A DNA stretch of 27,366 nucleotides, taken from positions 1-27,366 of the forward strand of contig JAVBKF010000040.1 in the NCBI GenBank assembly GCA_031554215.1, read 5' to 3'. This document shows positions 7,084 to 15,708 of the stretch, one piece after another. The notes under the pieces were generated by a model. The model was not told where the DNA came from and ran no database searches. It saw only the letters and a program-made list of their open reading frames with translations. Source of the DNA: JAVBKE01 sp031554215. Its GTDB lineage: Bacteria; Bacillota; Bacilli; JARBTR01. Both the position numbers and the translations under genes were made by a program. Numbering within the stretch: position 1 is the stretch's first letter; every line of letters starts with the position of its first letter.

Positions 7084-7887
7084 ATGAATACCGTCATAAA
7101 AAGAATCAACGAAAATTTCCAGCGATTATCGCCATCTCAGAAAACCGTTGCTCATTTCGTATTACAAAATCATCAGCAATTAGCAGATATGACCGCAAGA
7201 GACTTAGCAGAAAGAACCCATACAGTGCCCAGCTCAATCATTTCATTTTCAAAAAAGCTCGGATACAAGGGATTTAACGAACTGAAATTCAGTTATGTAC
7301 ATGACGAACAAAACTTACAAACCATTGATAATGAAATCATTCAAGCACTGTTAAAAGCAGAGGAAGTAGCAAAAAAGCCTGCGTTCAAAGAAGCTGTAAA
7401 CCTGCTCATGGATGCACCAAAGATTTTCATCATGGCGTTTCAAATGTCACAAATCCCGGCAAAGGACTTTTATTTTCGTATGCGTAAAATTGAGCCTGCA
7501 AAAATGATCTTCTTTGATTCGTATATCGACCAACAACGAATGTCCTCCTTGATGTCAGAGGATGATATTGTTTTAATTGTATCGAATAGCGGAGAATCAG
7601 AGGAACTATTAAAAATAGAGAATGATTTGAAGAAAAGGAAATGCAAGCAAATTCTTGTCACGAATGGTATCAACAGCTCACTCGCTAAGTTTGCGACGGT
7701 TGAACTCAGTATCGGCTGTTTAGAAAATAACCCTATCCTTTTCAAAGAAGTTCCTACAAAAGCACGCTACGCCTTAATCTGCCTCCTTGAGAAAATTTAT
7801 CTTGAACTTCTGAACAATGACTATGATGAGAAAATGAACCGTATTAAGTGTGCCAGTCACTATTTAAAGGGCCCCCCGCATAGCTAA
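7084..7887 (+). CDS. MurR/RpiR-family transcriptional regulator of the mannoside PTS operon
   Basis: The ATG follows AGGAGG with 10 nt spacing. The 267-residue product has the family order: an N-terminal helix-turn-helix (residues 1-77, with LSPSQKTVAHFVLQN and the recognition part VPSSIISFSKKLGYKGFNELK) and a C-terminal SIS sugar-phosphate domain (about 105-240, with IVLIVSNSGESEELL, the S-N-S-G-E/K phosphate loop). Members sense a phosphosugar and repress or activate the adjacent sugar operon. The PTS genes follow 223 bp downstream on the same strand, but from their own promoter at 7936. The perfect palindrome at 7972-7985 could be its operator instead of, or as well as, a cre site. The expected effector is a mannose-derived phosphosugar. 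Confidence 0.9.
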   Translation: MNTVIKRINENFQRLSPSQKTVAHFVLQNHQQLADMTARDLAERTHTVPSSIISFSKKLGYKGFNELKFSYVHDEQNLQTIDNEIIQALLKAEEVAKKPAFKEAVNLLMDAPKIFIMAFQMSQIPAKDFYFRMRKIEPAKMIFFDSYIDQQRMSSLMSEDDIVLIVSNSGESEELLKIENDLKKRKCKQILVTNGINSSLAKFATVELSIGCLENNPILFKEVPTKARYALICLLEKIYLELLNNDYDEKMNRIKCASHYLKGPPHS

Positions 7888-7935
7888 TTTTTTTTATAGA
7901 AAATCAAGAACAAATTCTTAAACACTTTAACTATA

Positions 7936-7964
7936 TTGAAAATTTGTTTCCATCAGGTTATAAT
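7936..7964 (+). promoter_or_regulatory. Sigma-A promoter of the PTS-mannosidase-kinase operon
   Basis: TTGAAA (7936-7941), a 17-nt spacer and a perfect TATAAT (7959-7964). The transcript would start near 7971, giving a leader of about 140 nt that contains the palindrome at 7972 and the hairpin at 8023. Confidence 0.8.
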
Positions 7965-7970
7965 CCAAAT

Positions 7971-7987
7971 TAGAAAACGTTTTCTTA
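7971..7987 (+). promoter_or_regulatory. cre-like operator at the transcription start
   Basis: AGAAAACGTTTTCT (7972-7985) is a perfect 14-bp palindrome. Read as the 17-mer TAGAAAACGTTTTCTTA it fits the Bacillus cre consensus WTGNAANCGNWNNCWWW except for A in place of T at position 2. Centred about 8 bp after the predicted start, it is well placed for CcpA to block transcription. RpiR-family operators are also palindromic, so the local regulator is an alternative ligand. Confidence 0.65.
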
Positions 7988-8022
7988 GTCTCATATACAA
8001 ACAAGGGGAGGGCTCTCACGCC

Positions 8023-8057
8023 GGTACCTGTAGCTGGGCGCAGCCATCACAGGTACC
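8023..8057 (+). other. Leader hairpin of the PTS operon
   Basis: GGTACCTGT (8023-8031) pairs perfectly with ACAGGTACC (8049-8057), and inside it GCTG-ggcg-CAGC (8033-8044) forms a tetraloop stem. No U-run follows, so it is not a terminator. It lies in the untranslated leader about 55 nt before the EIIBC start. A role in mRNA stability, processing or protein binding is possible; I recognise no known RNA family. Confidence 0.5.
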
Positions 8058-8110
8058 CTAGGCTACAAAGCACGATCTAATAACCATCATAGATGAGGGG
8101 GAGTTTCACT

Positions 8111-9589
8111 ATGGAAATCAAGTGTTTTGTTGCAGTCACTGGATGTGCAGCTGGAATCGCACATACCTATATGGCTCAAGGGTCACTCGAGAAAGCAGCA
8201 GCAGAATTAGGGATTACTGCCAAAGTGGAAACACAAGGAACGATTGGAACAGAAAACGAGCTAACACGCGCGGAAATTGAAGCAGCAGACGTGGTCATTA
8301 TCGCGGCAGATATTGCGATTGATAAAAGTCGTTTTGCTGGGAAAAAGATTGTTGAAGTCGATACCAATATCGCATTAAAAGATGCAAAGAATTTAATTTT
8401 GAATGCTATAGAAAATGCTGTTCTCTACAGCGGCAAAGGAACTAAAGTCGGTGGAAAGATGGAAATCGGGACATCCTCCAATAAAATTGTACAATATTTA
8501 ATGTCTGGTCTGACCGATATGATTCCTGTCACAATTGCAGCTGGTTTACTACTAGCTATTGCTAATGCCTTCGCCTTCCATCCAGATCCAAATAATGCAG
8601 ACCTTGTTGTCTGGGGGTTTGATGACTCAGCGTCTGGTGAGTTCTTCTCAAAGTTATTTGACCTAGGGAAAATCGGTTTCACATTGATGATCCCTATTTT
8701 CGCAGCGGGCGTTGCACGCGCAATTGGTGACAAACCTGCAGTAGCACCTGCGTTCATCGCAGGTTATATCATTAACGATCCTGCTTTCCTTGGAACAGAA
8801 ACTGGCGCAGGGTTCCTTGGTGCCATCATTGTCGGTTTTGGTGTCGGATATTTCGTCCGCCTACTGAAGAAAGTCCCGTGGCCAAACCTGGCGAAACCAG
8901 TTGTACCGATTCTGATCATTCCACTCATCACAACGTTTATTTCTTTCATTGTCATCTATTATTTAATCGGTCAACCGATTGCCCTCGGAATGAACGCACT
9001 GTACACGTTTATCAATGATGTAACAGTCACCTATGCAGCTGCACCAATTATTTATGGCGCCATCCTTGGAGGAATGATGGGCGTTGACTTAGGTGGACCA
9101 ATTAATAAAACGGCCTTACTTGTATCTTCGGCAATCTTCGTCGATACAATGGCACAATTCGGCCCCGAAGGTGTAAATGCAATCCCCCAAGCAGCCACTG
9201 GAGCAGCGATTGCAGTAGCCCCACTAGGCGCAGCATTCGCTACATGGATGTATAAAAAAAGATTCACAACGGAAGAACGAGCACTTGGTTCATCTGCATT
9301 TGTCATGGGAATGGTCGGTGTTACTGAGGGGGCCATTCCATTTGCAGCCGCCCATCCTTCACTGATTATCGCCAATACCGCCTCTTCTGCCCTTTCTGGT
9401 GCACTTGTGGCTTCAATCGGAATTCAGTTTTATGGCGGAATCGGTTCGCCGCTAGGTGCCTTTGTTGGCTATACCACAGGCCCTGCATTGTCTTGGTTAT
9501 GGTGGATTTTGATCATCGTATTTGCTTCACTAGTAAACGCAATGATGTACGGCTACTTCTTAAGAAAGCGAGTGATTGTCAATGGCTAA
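8111..9589 (+). CDS. PTS fructose/mannoside-type EIIBC component
   Basis: The ATG at 8111 follows GAGGGGGAG by 8 nt; an in-frame ATG at 8093 lies ahead of this site. The 492-residue product starts with an EIIB domain of the fructose family (1 to about 100), with the phosphorylated cysteine at C12 in VTGCAAGIAHT. A linker (100-128) leads to a EIIC domain with about 8-10 membrane segments, including the typical GGPINK stretch near residue 328. It imports a sugar through the membrane and phosphorylates it with phosphate passed from EIIA. There is no fused EIIA; the next gene supplies it. By context the substrate is a mannose-containing glycoside, as for the E. coli MngA system, rather than fructose. 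Confidence 0.92.
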   Translation: MEIKCFVAVTGCAAGIAHTYMAQGSLEKAAAELGITAKVETQGTIGTENELTRAEIEAADVVIIAADIAIDKSRFAGKKIVEVDTNIALKDAKNLILNAIENAVLYSGKGTKVGGKMEIGTSSNKIVQYLMSGLTDMIPVTIAAGLLLAIANAFAFHPDPNNADLVVWGFDDSASGEFFSKLFDLGKIGFTLMIPIFAAGVARAIGDKPAVAPAFIAGYIINDPAFLGTETGAGFLGAIIVGFGVGYFVRLLKKVPWPNLAKPVVPILIIPLITTFISFIVIYYLIGQPIALGMNALYTFINDVTVTYAAAPIIYGAILGGMMGVDLGGPINKTALLVSSAIFVDTMAQFGPEGVNAIPQAATGAAIAVAPLGAAFATWMYKKRFTTEERALGSSAFVMGMVGVTEGAIPFAAAHPSLIIANTASSALSGALVASIGIQFYGGIGSPLGAFVGYTTGPALSWLWWILIIVFASLVNAMMYGYFLRKRVIVNG

Positions 9590-10031
9590 TATCTTTTGTG
9601 AAGAAAATGTATTTATTATCGACGAACAACTGGAAGAGAAAGATCAGTTATTTAAACTGATTGCGAAAAAAGCAAATAAACTCGGATATGTACACGGAGA
9701 GCAAGATTGCTACAAAGGATTACAAGCACGAGAAGCGCAACAAACAACAGGATTTGAGGATGGTTTCGCCATTCCTCATTGCAAAGACGATACAGTCAAA
9801 GAACCAAAATTATTGGTGTTCAAAACAAAGCCCATTCCATGGGACAGCCTCGATGGGCAGCCGACAACCTTTTCATTCGTCTTGCTCGTTCCAGAAAAGG
9901 CAGCAAATGAGCACCTTCGATATTTGGCAAAAATCGCAAAATCATTGATCGATGATCAATATCGGAAAGAGCTAAAAGCAGCAGACAGCGAATCAATTTA
10001 CACAAAGGTGAAACAAAAATTGGAGGTTTAA
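9582..10031 (+). CDS. PTS EIIA component, fructose/mannitol type
   Basis: The 149-residue product is a stand-alone EIIA domain of the PTS_EIIA_2 family. The phosphoryl-accepting histidine is H66 in GFAIPHCKDD. It receives phosphate from HPr in the cytosol and passes it to C12 of the EIIB domain. The ATG at 9582 overlaps the last 8 nt of the EIIBC gene and has only a weak ribosome binding site, so translation is probably coupled to that gene; an in-frame TTG two codons upstream is less likely. The separate EIIA differs from E. coli MngA and FruA, where domains are fused. Confidence 0.92.
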   Translation: MANIFCEENVFIIDEQLEEKDQLFKLIAKKANKLGYVHGEQDCYKGLQAREAQQTTGFEDGFAIPHCKDDTVKEPKLLVFKTKPIPWDSLDGQPTTFSFVLLVPEKAANEHLRYLAKIAKSLIDDQYRKELKAADSESIYTKVKQKLEV

Positions 10032-10036
10032 CGCTT

Positions 10037-12646
10037 ATGAGCAAGGTACACATTGTCAATCATACCCACTGGGACAGGGAGTGGTATTTTACAACTGCTG
10101 ATGCGTTAGTCCTTAGCGAAAACTGTTTCACTGAAGTTTTAGACGAGTTAGATAAGCATACTGAAGCGAAGTTTTGTCTTGATGGTCAATCTTCGATACT
10201 GGATGATTATGTGAATCTTCGTCCTGACCGCATTGAACAAATCAAACGGTTCGTGAGTGAAAAGCGGCTTGCTATCGGACCTTGGTATACACAAACAGAT
10301 GCATTTTTCGTCAATGCAGAATCAATGATTCGCAATTTAATTGTTGGGATTCGCGATTGTAAGCAATATGGCGATCCTATGAAGATTGGCTATTTGCCAG
10401 ATACTTTTGGGTTTAATGCACAAATGCCAATGATCCTACAAAATTGTGGTATTGATAACATTATTTTTTGGCGAGGTATTCATTTTGGCAAGCAGGTTTC
10501 TGGCCCCTACTTTAAATGGAGAGGGCTTGGGGAACAGGAAATCATCGCTGTCAATCTCGTCGATGGTTATGGCGGGGCTGCCCACCTAAACGATACCGAT
10601 GATTATCTAGGCAATAGACTTATCCCTGCAACAAAGAAAGTAAATAAGCTTAGTCAGTCTCAGGAAATACTATTGCCATCAGGCGGCGATCAAACAGACG
10701 TAATTTATGACATATCAAAAAAGCTCTCTTCCATTAATAAACGAACAGATGATCAATACGAGATTAGTTCTTATGAACAATTCATGGCCTATATGCGTAC
10801 TAGGGACAATTTGGAACTGTATCAAGGTGAATTTAGAGAACCTTGTACAGCACGTGTGCATAAGTCAATCGGTTCTGTCCGTTATGATATTAAACGAACA
10901 AACTTCCTGATCGAGCAAAAATTACTTCATCGCGTTGAGCCATTAATCGCAATCGCAGCAGCGAACGGTGTTCATGTCAGTGAAAAATTGCTTCATCATG
11001 CGTGGAAAAAGATTCTAGAAGGTCATGCGCATGACAGTATGGGTGGATGTGTGTCTGATGATGTCGCAACAGACGTTCTCCACCGGATGAAAGAAGCGAT
11101 GGAGATGGCAGACGGGATTGAAAACGTGATCGTCAAACGACTTTCAGAAAAAATGCAACTTGGTGAAAATGAGGTCATCGTATTCAACACACTACCAACA
11201 CCATTTAAGGGCTATAAGCTAATTGAGTTCATGTGCCCTTCAAAAAATATTGTGTTGTCTGGTTATCCTGATGCAGTGATCATGGATGCGATTTATTATG
11301 AAGGAAAAGAAAATTTGCTACTTGAAACACCGGAAGGCCCAGTATATATTAACGAAGAACCTTACTATAAGTTAAAAGTACTTATCCAGATTGATTTACC
11401 GAGCATGGGGTATGGGGTGATCCAGTTTGAACAGAAAAGCGCGGCACTTCCTGAACTTCAATTAGCGGAAGGAACACAAATTTCTAATGAATTTTATACA
11501 ATTCAGCTTGAAGGGGATCAGCTCCGTTTGACAACAAAGAGTGGAAAGCATTTCAGTAACTTCCTCCAATTCGAGGATTGCGGAAATGATGGTGATACCT
11601 ATGATTTCTCACCATTACGAGGTGACGAGCCAAAATACCTTTCACTGTCACTATACAACATTGCGAAAACAGCACATACCCAGACAATAAAGCTCAGAGG
11701 CACGTTTGATCTCCCGCTACGATTAGAAGACCGGATGGATCCAGACGGGCAAAGACAACCACTAACGATTGAGCTCATGATCCAGCTACTGAAAGATGCT
11801 GACGCAGTTCAATGTTCATGTGTCGTTGATAATCAAATATACAGTCACCGCTTACGCGTTAAATTTAATCCAGCGATTCTTGCAAAAGAAACAATTGCTT
11901 CGTTGCCATTTGGTTATATTCGTCGCCCAGTGCTTGGAAAAGACCCAGAAGGCTTTCACCATGACTACGTTGAGAATCCTGTTGATATCGAACCGTTTGA
12001 TGCTTCTGTTTCAGTCGAGGGCGAAGCCTATCACCTCTCTATATTCGGTAAGGGAATCAAAGAATATCAATTCAGAGATCGTAGTTTGTACATCACACTA
12101 CTGGCAACAACGAGCCAGCTCGGTAAGCCTAACTTACTGTACCGTCCTGGTCGTGCATCTGGTGATACCACAAAGAAAGGCCATATCATGATGGCGACAC
12201 CAAACGCTGAACTTATCGGCCTGCAAACATTTGAGTTTGCCTTTCGCATCGCTGATGGATCATTCGATGAATTGACAACCAGTCAGTGCTCCCAGTGGTA
12301 TACGGACGAATCCATTAGCTATCAGACGCAGACACTCAATAAATTCATTCACCGCCTAGATAACAAAGTGCAGCCAAGAGAAAATGTTGGTACTGCCCCG
12401 AAGCTATTCTCATTACTTGAAGCTAGCGGAGACCTACTATTTAGTAGCCTCATGCCTTCGCTTTATGATGAAAAAGCCTTCGTATTACGATTGAAGAATC
12501 CGACAAAGGTTCCAGTAACATTAGAGAAATACCAATTTAATCGCTTCAAACATGTGGCAAAAGTCAATTACATTGAAGAGATTTCAGGCGATACAAGCTT
12601 TGTTGCACCAGCCTACGATACGCTGACCATAAAATTATGGCTGTAG
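10037..12646 (+). CDS. GH38 alpha-mannosidase (MngB-like)
   Basis: GGAGG inside the end of the EIIA gene lies 10 nt before this ATG. The 869-residue product has the full length of bacterial family GH38 mannosidases. The N-terminal catalytic domain opens with VNHTHWDREW, supplying zinc ligands H11 and D13; GYLPDTFGFNAQMP holds the nucleophile D122; HAHDSMGGC (H330, H332, D333) supplies further active-site residues. Beta-rich middle and C-terminal domains follow. No signal peptide is present, so it is cytosolic and works on sugars taken up by the PTS. The expected reaction is release of mannose or mannose 6-phosphate from an alpha-mannoside such as mannosylglycerate or a short alpha-mannose oligosaccharide. 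In streptococci such enzymes cut alpha-1,3-linked mannose. The substrate cannot be fixed from sequence. Confidence 0.93.
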   Translation: MSKVHIVNHTHWDREWYFTTADALVLSENCFTEVLDELDKHTEAKFCLDGQSSILDDYVNLRPDRIEQIKRFVSEKRLAIGPWYTQTDAFFVNAESMIRNLIVGIRDCKQYGDPMKIGYLPDTFGFNAQMPMILQNCGIDNIIFWRGIHFGKQVSGPYFKWRGLGEQEIIAVNLVDGYGGAAHLNDTDDYLGNRLIPATKKVNKLSQSQEILLPSGGDQTDVIYDISKKLSSINKRTDDQYEISSYEQFMAYMRTRDNLELYQGEFREPCTARVHKSIGSVRYDIKRTNFLIEQKLLHRVEPLIAIAAANGVHVSEKLLHHAWKKILEGHAHDSMGGCVSDDVATDVLHRMKEAMEMADGIENVIVKRLSEKMQLGENEVIVFNTLPTPFKGYKLIEFMCPSKNIVLSGYPDAVIMDAIYYEGKENLLLETPEGPVYINEEPYYKLKVLIQIDLPSMGYGVIQFEQKSAALPELQLAEGTQISNEFYTIQLEGDQLRLTTKSGKHFSNFLQFEDCGNDGDTYDFSPLRGDEPKYLSLSLYNIAKTAHTQTIKLRGTFDLPLRLEDRMDPDGQRQPLTIELMIQLLKDADAVQCSCVVDNQIYSHRLRVKFNPAILAKETIASLPFGYIRRPVLGKDPEGFHHDYVENPVDIEPFDASVSVEGEAYHLSIFGKGIKEYQFRDRSLYITLLATTSQLGKPNLLYRPGRASGDTTKKGHIMMATPNAELIGLQTFEFAFRIADGSFDELTTSQCSQWYTDESISYQTQTLNKFIHRLDNKVQPRENVGTAPKLFSLLEASGDLLFSSLMPSLYDEKAFVLRLKNPTKVPVTLEKYQFNRFKHVAKVNYIEEISGDTSFVAPAYDTLTIKLWL

Positions 12647-12686
12647 GCGCGTATCCTCTCAAATGCTTTCACTAGGAGTGAACAAA

Positions 12687-13577
12687 ATGAATTATCTTGC
12701 CTTTGATATTGGTGGCTCCAACACAAAGTATGCCTATGTTTCCAGTCAAGGCGTTATTTCTAGTCAAAAGCAGATTGTGACGCCAGCATCCTATGATGCG
12801 TTAATTACTTTGATCGTAACAACTTTCAAGGCGTCAGCTGCGAAGACATCATTTATTGGTCTCAGCTGTCCCGGGATTTATGATCCCGCACTTGCCCAAA
12901 TCACTGGTTCCTCTGCACTGGCTTATTTAATTGACCAGGACATTGTTGGCGACATCCAACAACAGTTACCAACCGTTTCGGTCTCGATCGAGAATGATGG
13001 AAATTGTGCTTTATTGGGTGAAGTCTGGCAAGGTCATGCACTAAGCGAACGCGATGTTGCAATGATTGTCGTTGGCAGTGCCGTTGGTGGTGGCGCGATG
13101 ATCCGAGGTCAGTTGTTACGTGGTTCAGCCCTTGGCGCCGGAGAATTCGGCTATATGATGATTGACAACGATATCGAAACAGCTAGCTACCACTCGCTTG
13201 GCGGGAGAGGCGGACTGAACGGACTGATTCGCACCGTGAACCAAGCGGGCTACCCAGTCTCGGGTGGTATTGAACTATTTCAAAAGCTAGAAATTGACGA
13301 CCAGCTACATAAAATCATTGCATCACAGTTACAATTCACTGCCATTGGAATCATCAATATTCAATATATACTAGACCCAGCGAAGATCATAATTGGTGGT
13401 GCAATTAGCCAGAATCCACTCTATATCAAAATGCTCCAACAAGCATTGGATCAAGTAATGGAGAAAAGACCACTTTATAAGGTTAAACCGCAGATAATGG
13501 CAGCGAAAAACTATAATGACGCCAACCTTTTGGGGATTGTCTATAAAGGATTGTATTATCACGAGAACAATCACTAG
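12687..13577 (+). CDS. ROK-family sugar kinase
   Basis: The ATG at 12687 has TAGGAG 8 nt upstream; an ATG at 12663 precedes this site. The 296-residue product is an actin-fold kinase. DIGGSNTK (7-14) is the first phosphate loop and SIENDGNCALLGE carries the catalytic base D104. The glycine-rich segment at LVVGGAI-like positions is seen as IIIGGAIS. The zinc motif C-x-C-G-x-x-G-C-x-E of many ROK proteins is absent; SLGGRGGLNG stands at that place, as in the zinc-free group containing the beta-glucoside kinase BglK. In this operon it most likely phosphorylates free mannose or another sugar released by the GH38 enzyme. It could instead act on a glycoside. It begins 40 bp after the mannosidase and ends the operon. 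Confidence 0.88.
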   Translation: MNYLAFDIGGSNTKYAYVSSQGVISSQKQIVTPASYDALITLIVTTFKASAAKTSFIGLSCPGIYDPALAQITGSSALAYLIDQDIVGDIQQQLPTVSVSIENDGNCALLGEVWQGHALSERDVAMIVVGSAVGGGAMIRGQLLRGSALGAGEFGYMMIDNDIETASYHSLGGRGGLNGLIRTVNQAGYPVSGGIELFQKLEIDDQLHKIIASQLQFTAIGIINIQYILDPAKIIIGGAISQNPLYIKMLQQALDQVMEKRPLYKVKPQIMAAKNYNDANLLGIVYKGLYYHENNH

Positions 13578-13677
13578 CCATATAAGACAGCGCTCATCTA
13601 GCCGGTATGCGGTTCTTTCATTAAACACCGTCTACATGAACAATTGCCAACCAATTCGGTCAATAAGTCTCAATAAA

Positions 13678-13710
13678 CAAACACCAGCGAAAAAACCTCG
13701 TTGGTGTTTG
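13678..13710 (-). terminator. Terminator of the ornithine aminotransferase gene
   Basis: CAAACACCA (13678-13686) pairs perfectly with TGGTGTTTG (13702-13710). On the minus strand the stem is followed by TTTATTG and the loop also contains a T-run. It lies 9 nt after the rocD stop codon. It may also stop read-through from the ROK gene. A weaker hairpin, AGCCG-gtatg-CGGTT near 13599-13613, follows the ROK gene itself. Confidence 0.65.
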
Positions 13711-13718
13711 CTTGGCTA

Positions 13719-14924
13719 TTACAATGAAATAGGTTCGCTCAGCACTTGCTCGATTTGACGAACCGCCCAGTCTAAATCTTCTTTAGTAATGGTCAGCGGT
13801 GGTGCAAACCGTATAACATTGTCATGTGTCTCTTTGCACAGAATACCACGCGCCTTGAGTGCTTCACAGTAAGGGCGAGCAGACGTGTTCAGTTCTACGC
13901 CAATGAAGAGCCCGCGCCCCCTGACCTCAACGATTTTGTCATATGCTATTTCTCTGAGACAACCGAGCAGATAGTTACCAAGTTCTAAAGAACGTTCAGG
14001 CAATCGTTCATCAACTAACACATCTAGTGCAGCGATTGACACAGCGCAAGCCAGCGGATTACCGCCAAATGTTGACCCGTGCGATCCTGGTTCAAATACA
14101 CCTAAAATGTCACGACTGGCCACCACGCATGAAATAGGCATGACGCCACCGCCAAGTGCTTTCCCCAGCAAGTACATATCGGGTTCAAAGCCCTCCCATT
14201 CGCATGCGAACATTTTACCAGAACGACCTAAACCACACTGGATCTCGTCAGCAATAAACAAGACATTTTCTTTCTTACACAGTTCATAAGCTGCTTTCAG
14301 ATAGCCTGCTGCTGGTATTTTGATGCCAGCTTCACCTTGAATCGGCTCGATGAGAAACGCCACTGTCCGCTCATTGATCGCTGCCCCCAGCGCCTCTAAA
14401 TCACCATGTGGCACCACTCTAATCCCTGGTACAAAAGGCCCAAATCCCTGCTTATAGCTTGGGTCTGTTGACATTGATACCGCGAGCGTTGTTCGGCCAT
14501 GAAAATTATCTTGACAAACAATGATCTCTGCCTGATCACTTTCAACGCCTTTAACATCATATCCCCACCGGCGCGCGGCCTTCACCGCAGTTTCTACTGC
14601 TTCCACACCTGTATTCATCGGCAAAGCCATTTCTTTATTGGTTAAAGCACAAATTTTCTCATACCAAGGTCCAAGTTGGTCGCTATGAAACGCCCGTGAT
14701 GTCAGTGTCACTTTATCTGCTTGCTCTTTGAGCGCCTTAATGATCGCAGGATGTCTATGACCTTGATTGACGGCAGAATAGGCACTCAGCATATCTAGAT
14801 AACGATTCCCTTCAGGATCTTTCACCCAAACACCTTCCGCTTCTGAAATGACGATTGGTAATGGATGATAGTTATTGGCTCCGTACTTCTGCGTTTGCTC
14901 AATAATCTGTTTTGTTGATGCCAT
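13719..14924 (-). CDS. rocD: Ornithine aminotransferase
   Basis: The ATG at 14924 lies 8 nt after AAAGGAGC; the longer open frame upstream was rejected. The 401-residue product has the usual RocD length. YGANNYHPLPIVI near the N-terminus, the cofactor stretch FIADEIQCGLGRSGK with D226, and YLLGKALGGGVMP with the PLP lysine K255 are typical of the ornithine branch of class III aminotransferases. It converts ornithine and 2-oxoglutarate into glutamate semialdehyde and glutamate, linking arginine breakdown to proline and glutamate in the cytosol. No other roc gene adjoins it. A promoter candidate (TG-C-GATAAT, about 30 nt upstream) is weak, and a nested inverted repeat lies just above it at 14973-15002. 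Confidence 0.94.
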   Translation of the reverse strand: MASTKQIIEQTQKYGANNYHPLPIVISEAEGVWVKDPEGNRYLDMLSAYSAVNQGHRHPAIIKALKEQADKVTLTSRAFHSDQLGPWYEKICALTNKEMALPMNTGVEAVETAVKAARRWGYDVKGVESDQAEIIVCQDNFHGRTTLAVSMSTDPSYKQGFGPFVPGIRVVPHGDLEALGAAINERTVAFLIEPIQGEAGIKIPAAGYLKAAYELCKKENVLFIADEIQCGLGRSGKMFACEWEGFEPDMYLLGKALGGGVMPISCVVASRDILGVFEPGSHGSTFGGNPLACAVSIAALDVLVDERLPERSLELGNYLLGCLREIAYDKIVEVRGRGLFIGVELNTSARPYCEALKARGILCKETHDNVIRFAPPLTITKEDLDWAVRQIEQVLSEPISL

Positions 14925-14972
14925 ATGAGATCGCTCCTTTTGCTGTTTATATAGCTTTATTATCGCATATAA

Positions 14973-15002
14973 CCAGTGTCCATATCGAGCCATATGCACT
15001 GG
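14973..15002. other. Nested inverted repeat upstream of rocD
   Basis: CCAGTG-tc-CATAT-cgagcc-ATATG-CACTGG forms an 11-bp stem with a 2-nt bulge. It lies about 50 bp upstream of the rocD start, just before the candidate -10. No T-run follows on either strand, so an operator or leader structure is more likely than a terminator. Confidence 0.35.
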
Positions 15003-15040
15003 TCACTTGCGCGCGAGCCTTACTGTATTGTACGCATGTC

Positions 15041-15070
15041 AAAAAAGATGACCAACCGGCCATCTTTTCA
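15041..15070 (-). terminator. Terminator of the VOC gene
   Basis: AAAAGATG (15043-15050) pairs with CATCTTTT (15061-15068), with an inner CC/GG step and loop AACC. On the minus strand six T follow. It lies 25 nt past the stop codon. Confidence 0.75.
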
Positions 15071-15093
15071 TCTAACGTATAGACCCTCATAGG

Positions 15094-15477
15094 TTAGCGG
15101 CTAATTTCGCGCACTGCAAAGTAATTACCTTCAGGATCAGGGAAATTAAACGTCACCATTCCTTGCATTTCCGTCACATCGCCAACCGCAATGCCGTTAT
15201 CCTTCATTGTTTTGTGCATTGCCCTTATATCGTAAGTCGAGAACAAAATAGATGGTGCACCAAGATTGATTTCAGGAGAAAATTGCTTAACGAATTCGCA
15301 GTCAAACAAAACAATGTTTGTATCTGATGTCGTATTCGGAGCAATCTCGACAGAAATAACCTTTCCTTCCATTTCATCTTGCTTCACTTCATTAAATCCA
15401 ACTTGCTCAGTCCAGAAATTTGCAACCACTCTAGGGTTCTTTACGTAAACCATCACTTGTCCAAATTGATCAATCAT
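15094..15477 (-). CDS. VOC-family (glyoxalase/bleomycin-resistance fold) protein
   Basis: GGAGG lies 9 nt before the ATG. The 127-residue product is one VOC unit with two beta-alpha-beta-beta-beta modules: the first around VMVYVKNPRVVANFWTEQVGF, the second around ILFSTYDIRAMHKTMKDNGI and FPDPEGNYFAVREI. The D-P-E-G-N-x-F ending is common in YaeR/PhnB-like and extradiol-like relatives. Members are cytosolic metal enzymes or binding proteins. The first expected metal histidine is not evident (M/Y at that place), so a binding rather than catalytic role is possible. It is a single gene with its own terminator. Confidence 0.75.
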   Translation of the reverse strand: MIDQFGQVMVYVKNPRVVANFWTEQVGFNEVKQDEMEGKVISVEIAPNTTSDTNIVLFDCEFVKQFSPEINLGAPSILFSTYDIRAMHKTMKDNGIAVGDVTEMQGMVTFNFPDPEGNYFAVREISR

Positions 15478-15708
15478 TTTATGTATCCTCCATTATCAAT
15501 CATTTTCAAGTATCATCAGCTTTGATGTACCCAAACTATTTTGACAGAAAACCAGATAAAAATCAACCAGAGACATCTAGTAGTAAACTCTTAGCTACAC
15601 CCTTTTTACCGGTTTCGATCATCACCCACCGGCATAAAACTTTGAATAGGCGTACCCTATTTTTGAACGTAAAACCAACTTATCTTGCCTGCTATCCTAC
15701 AAAGAGAT

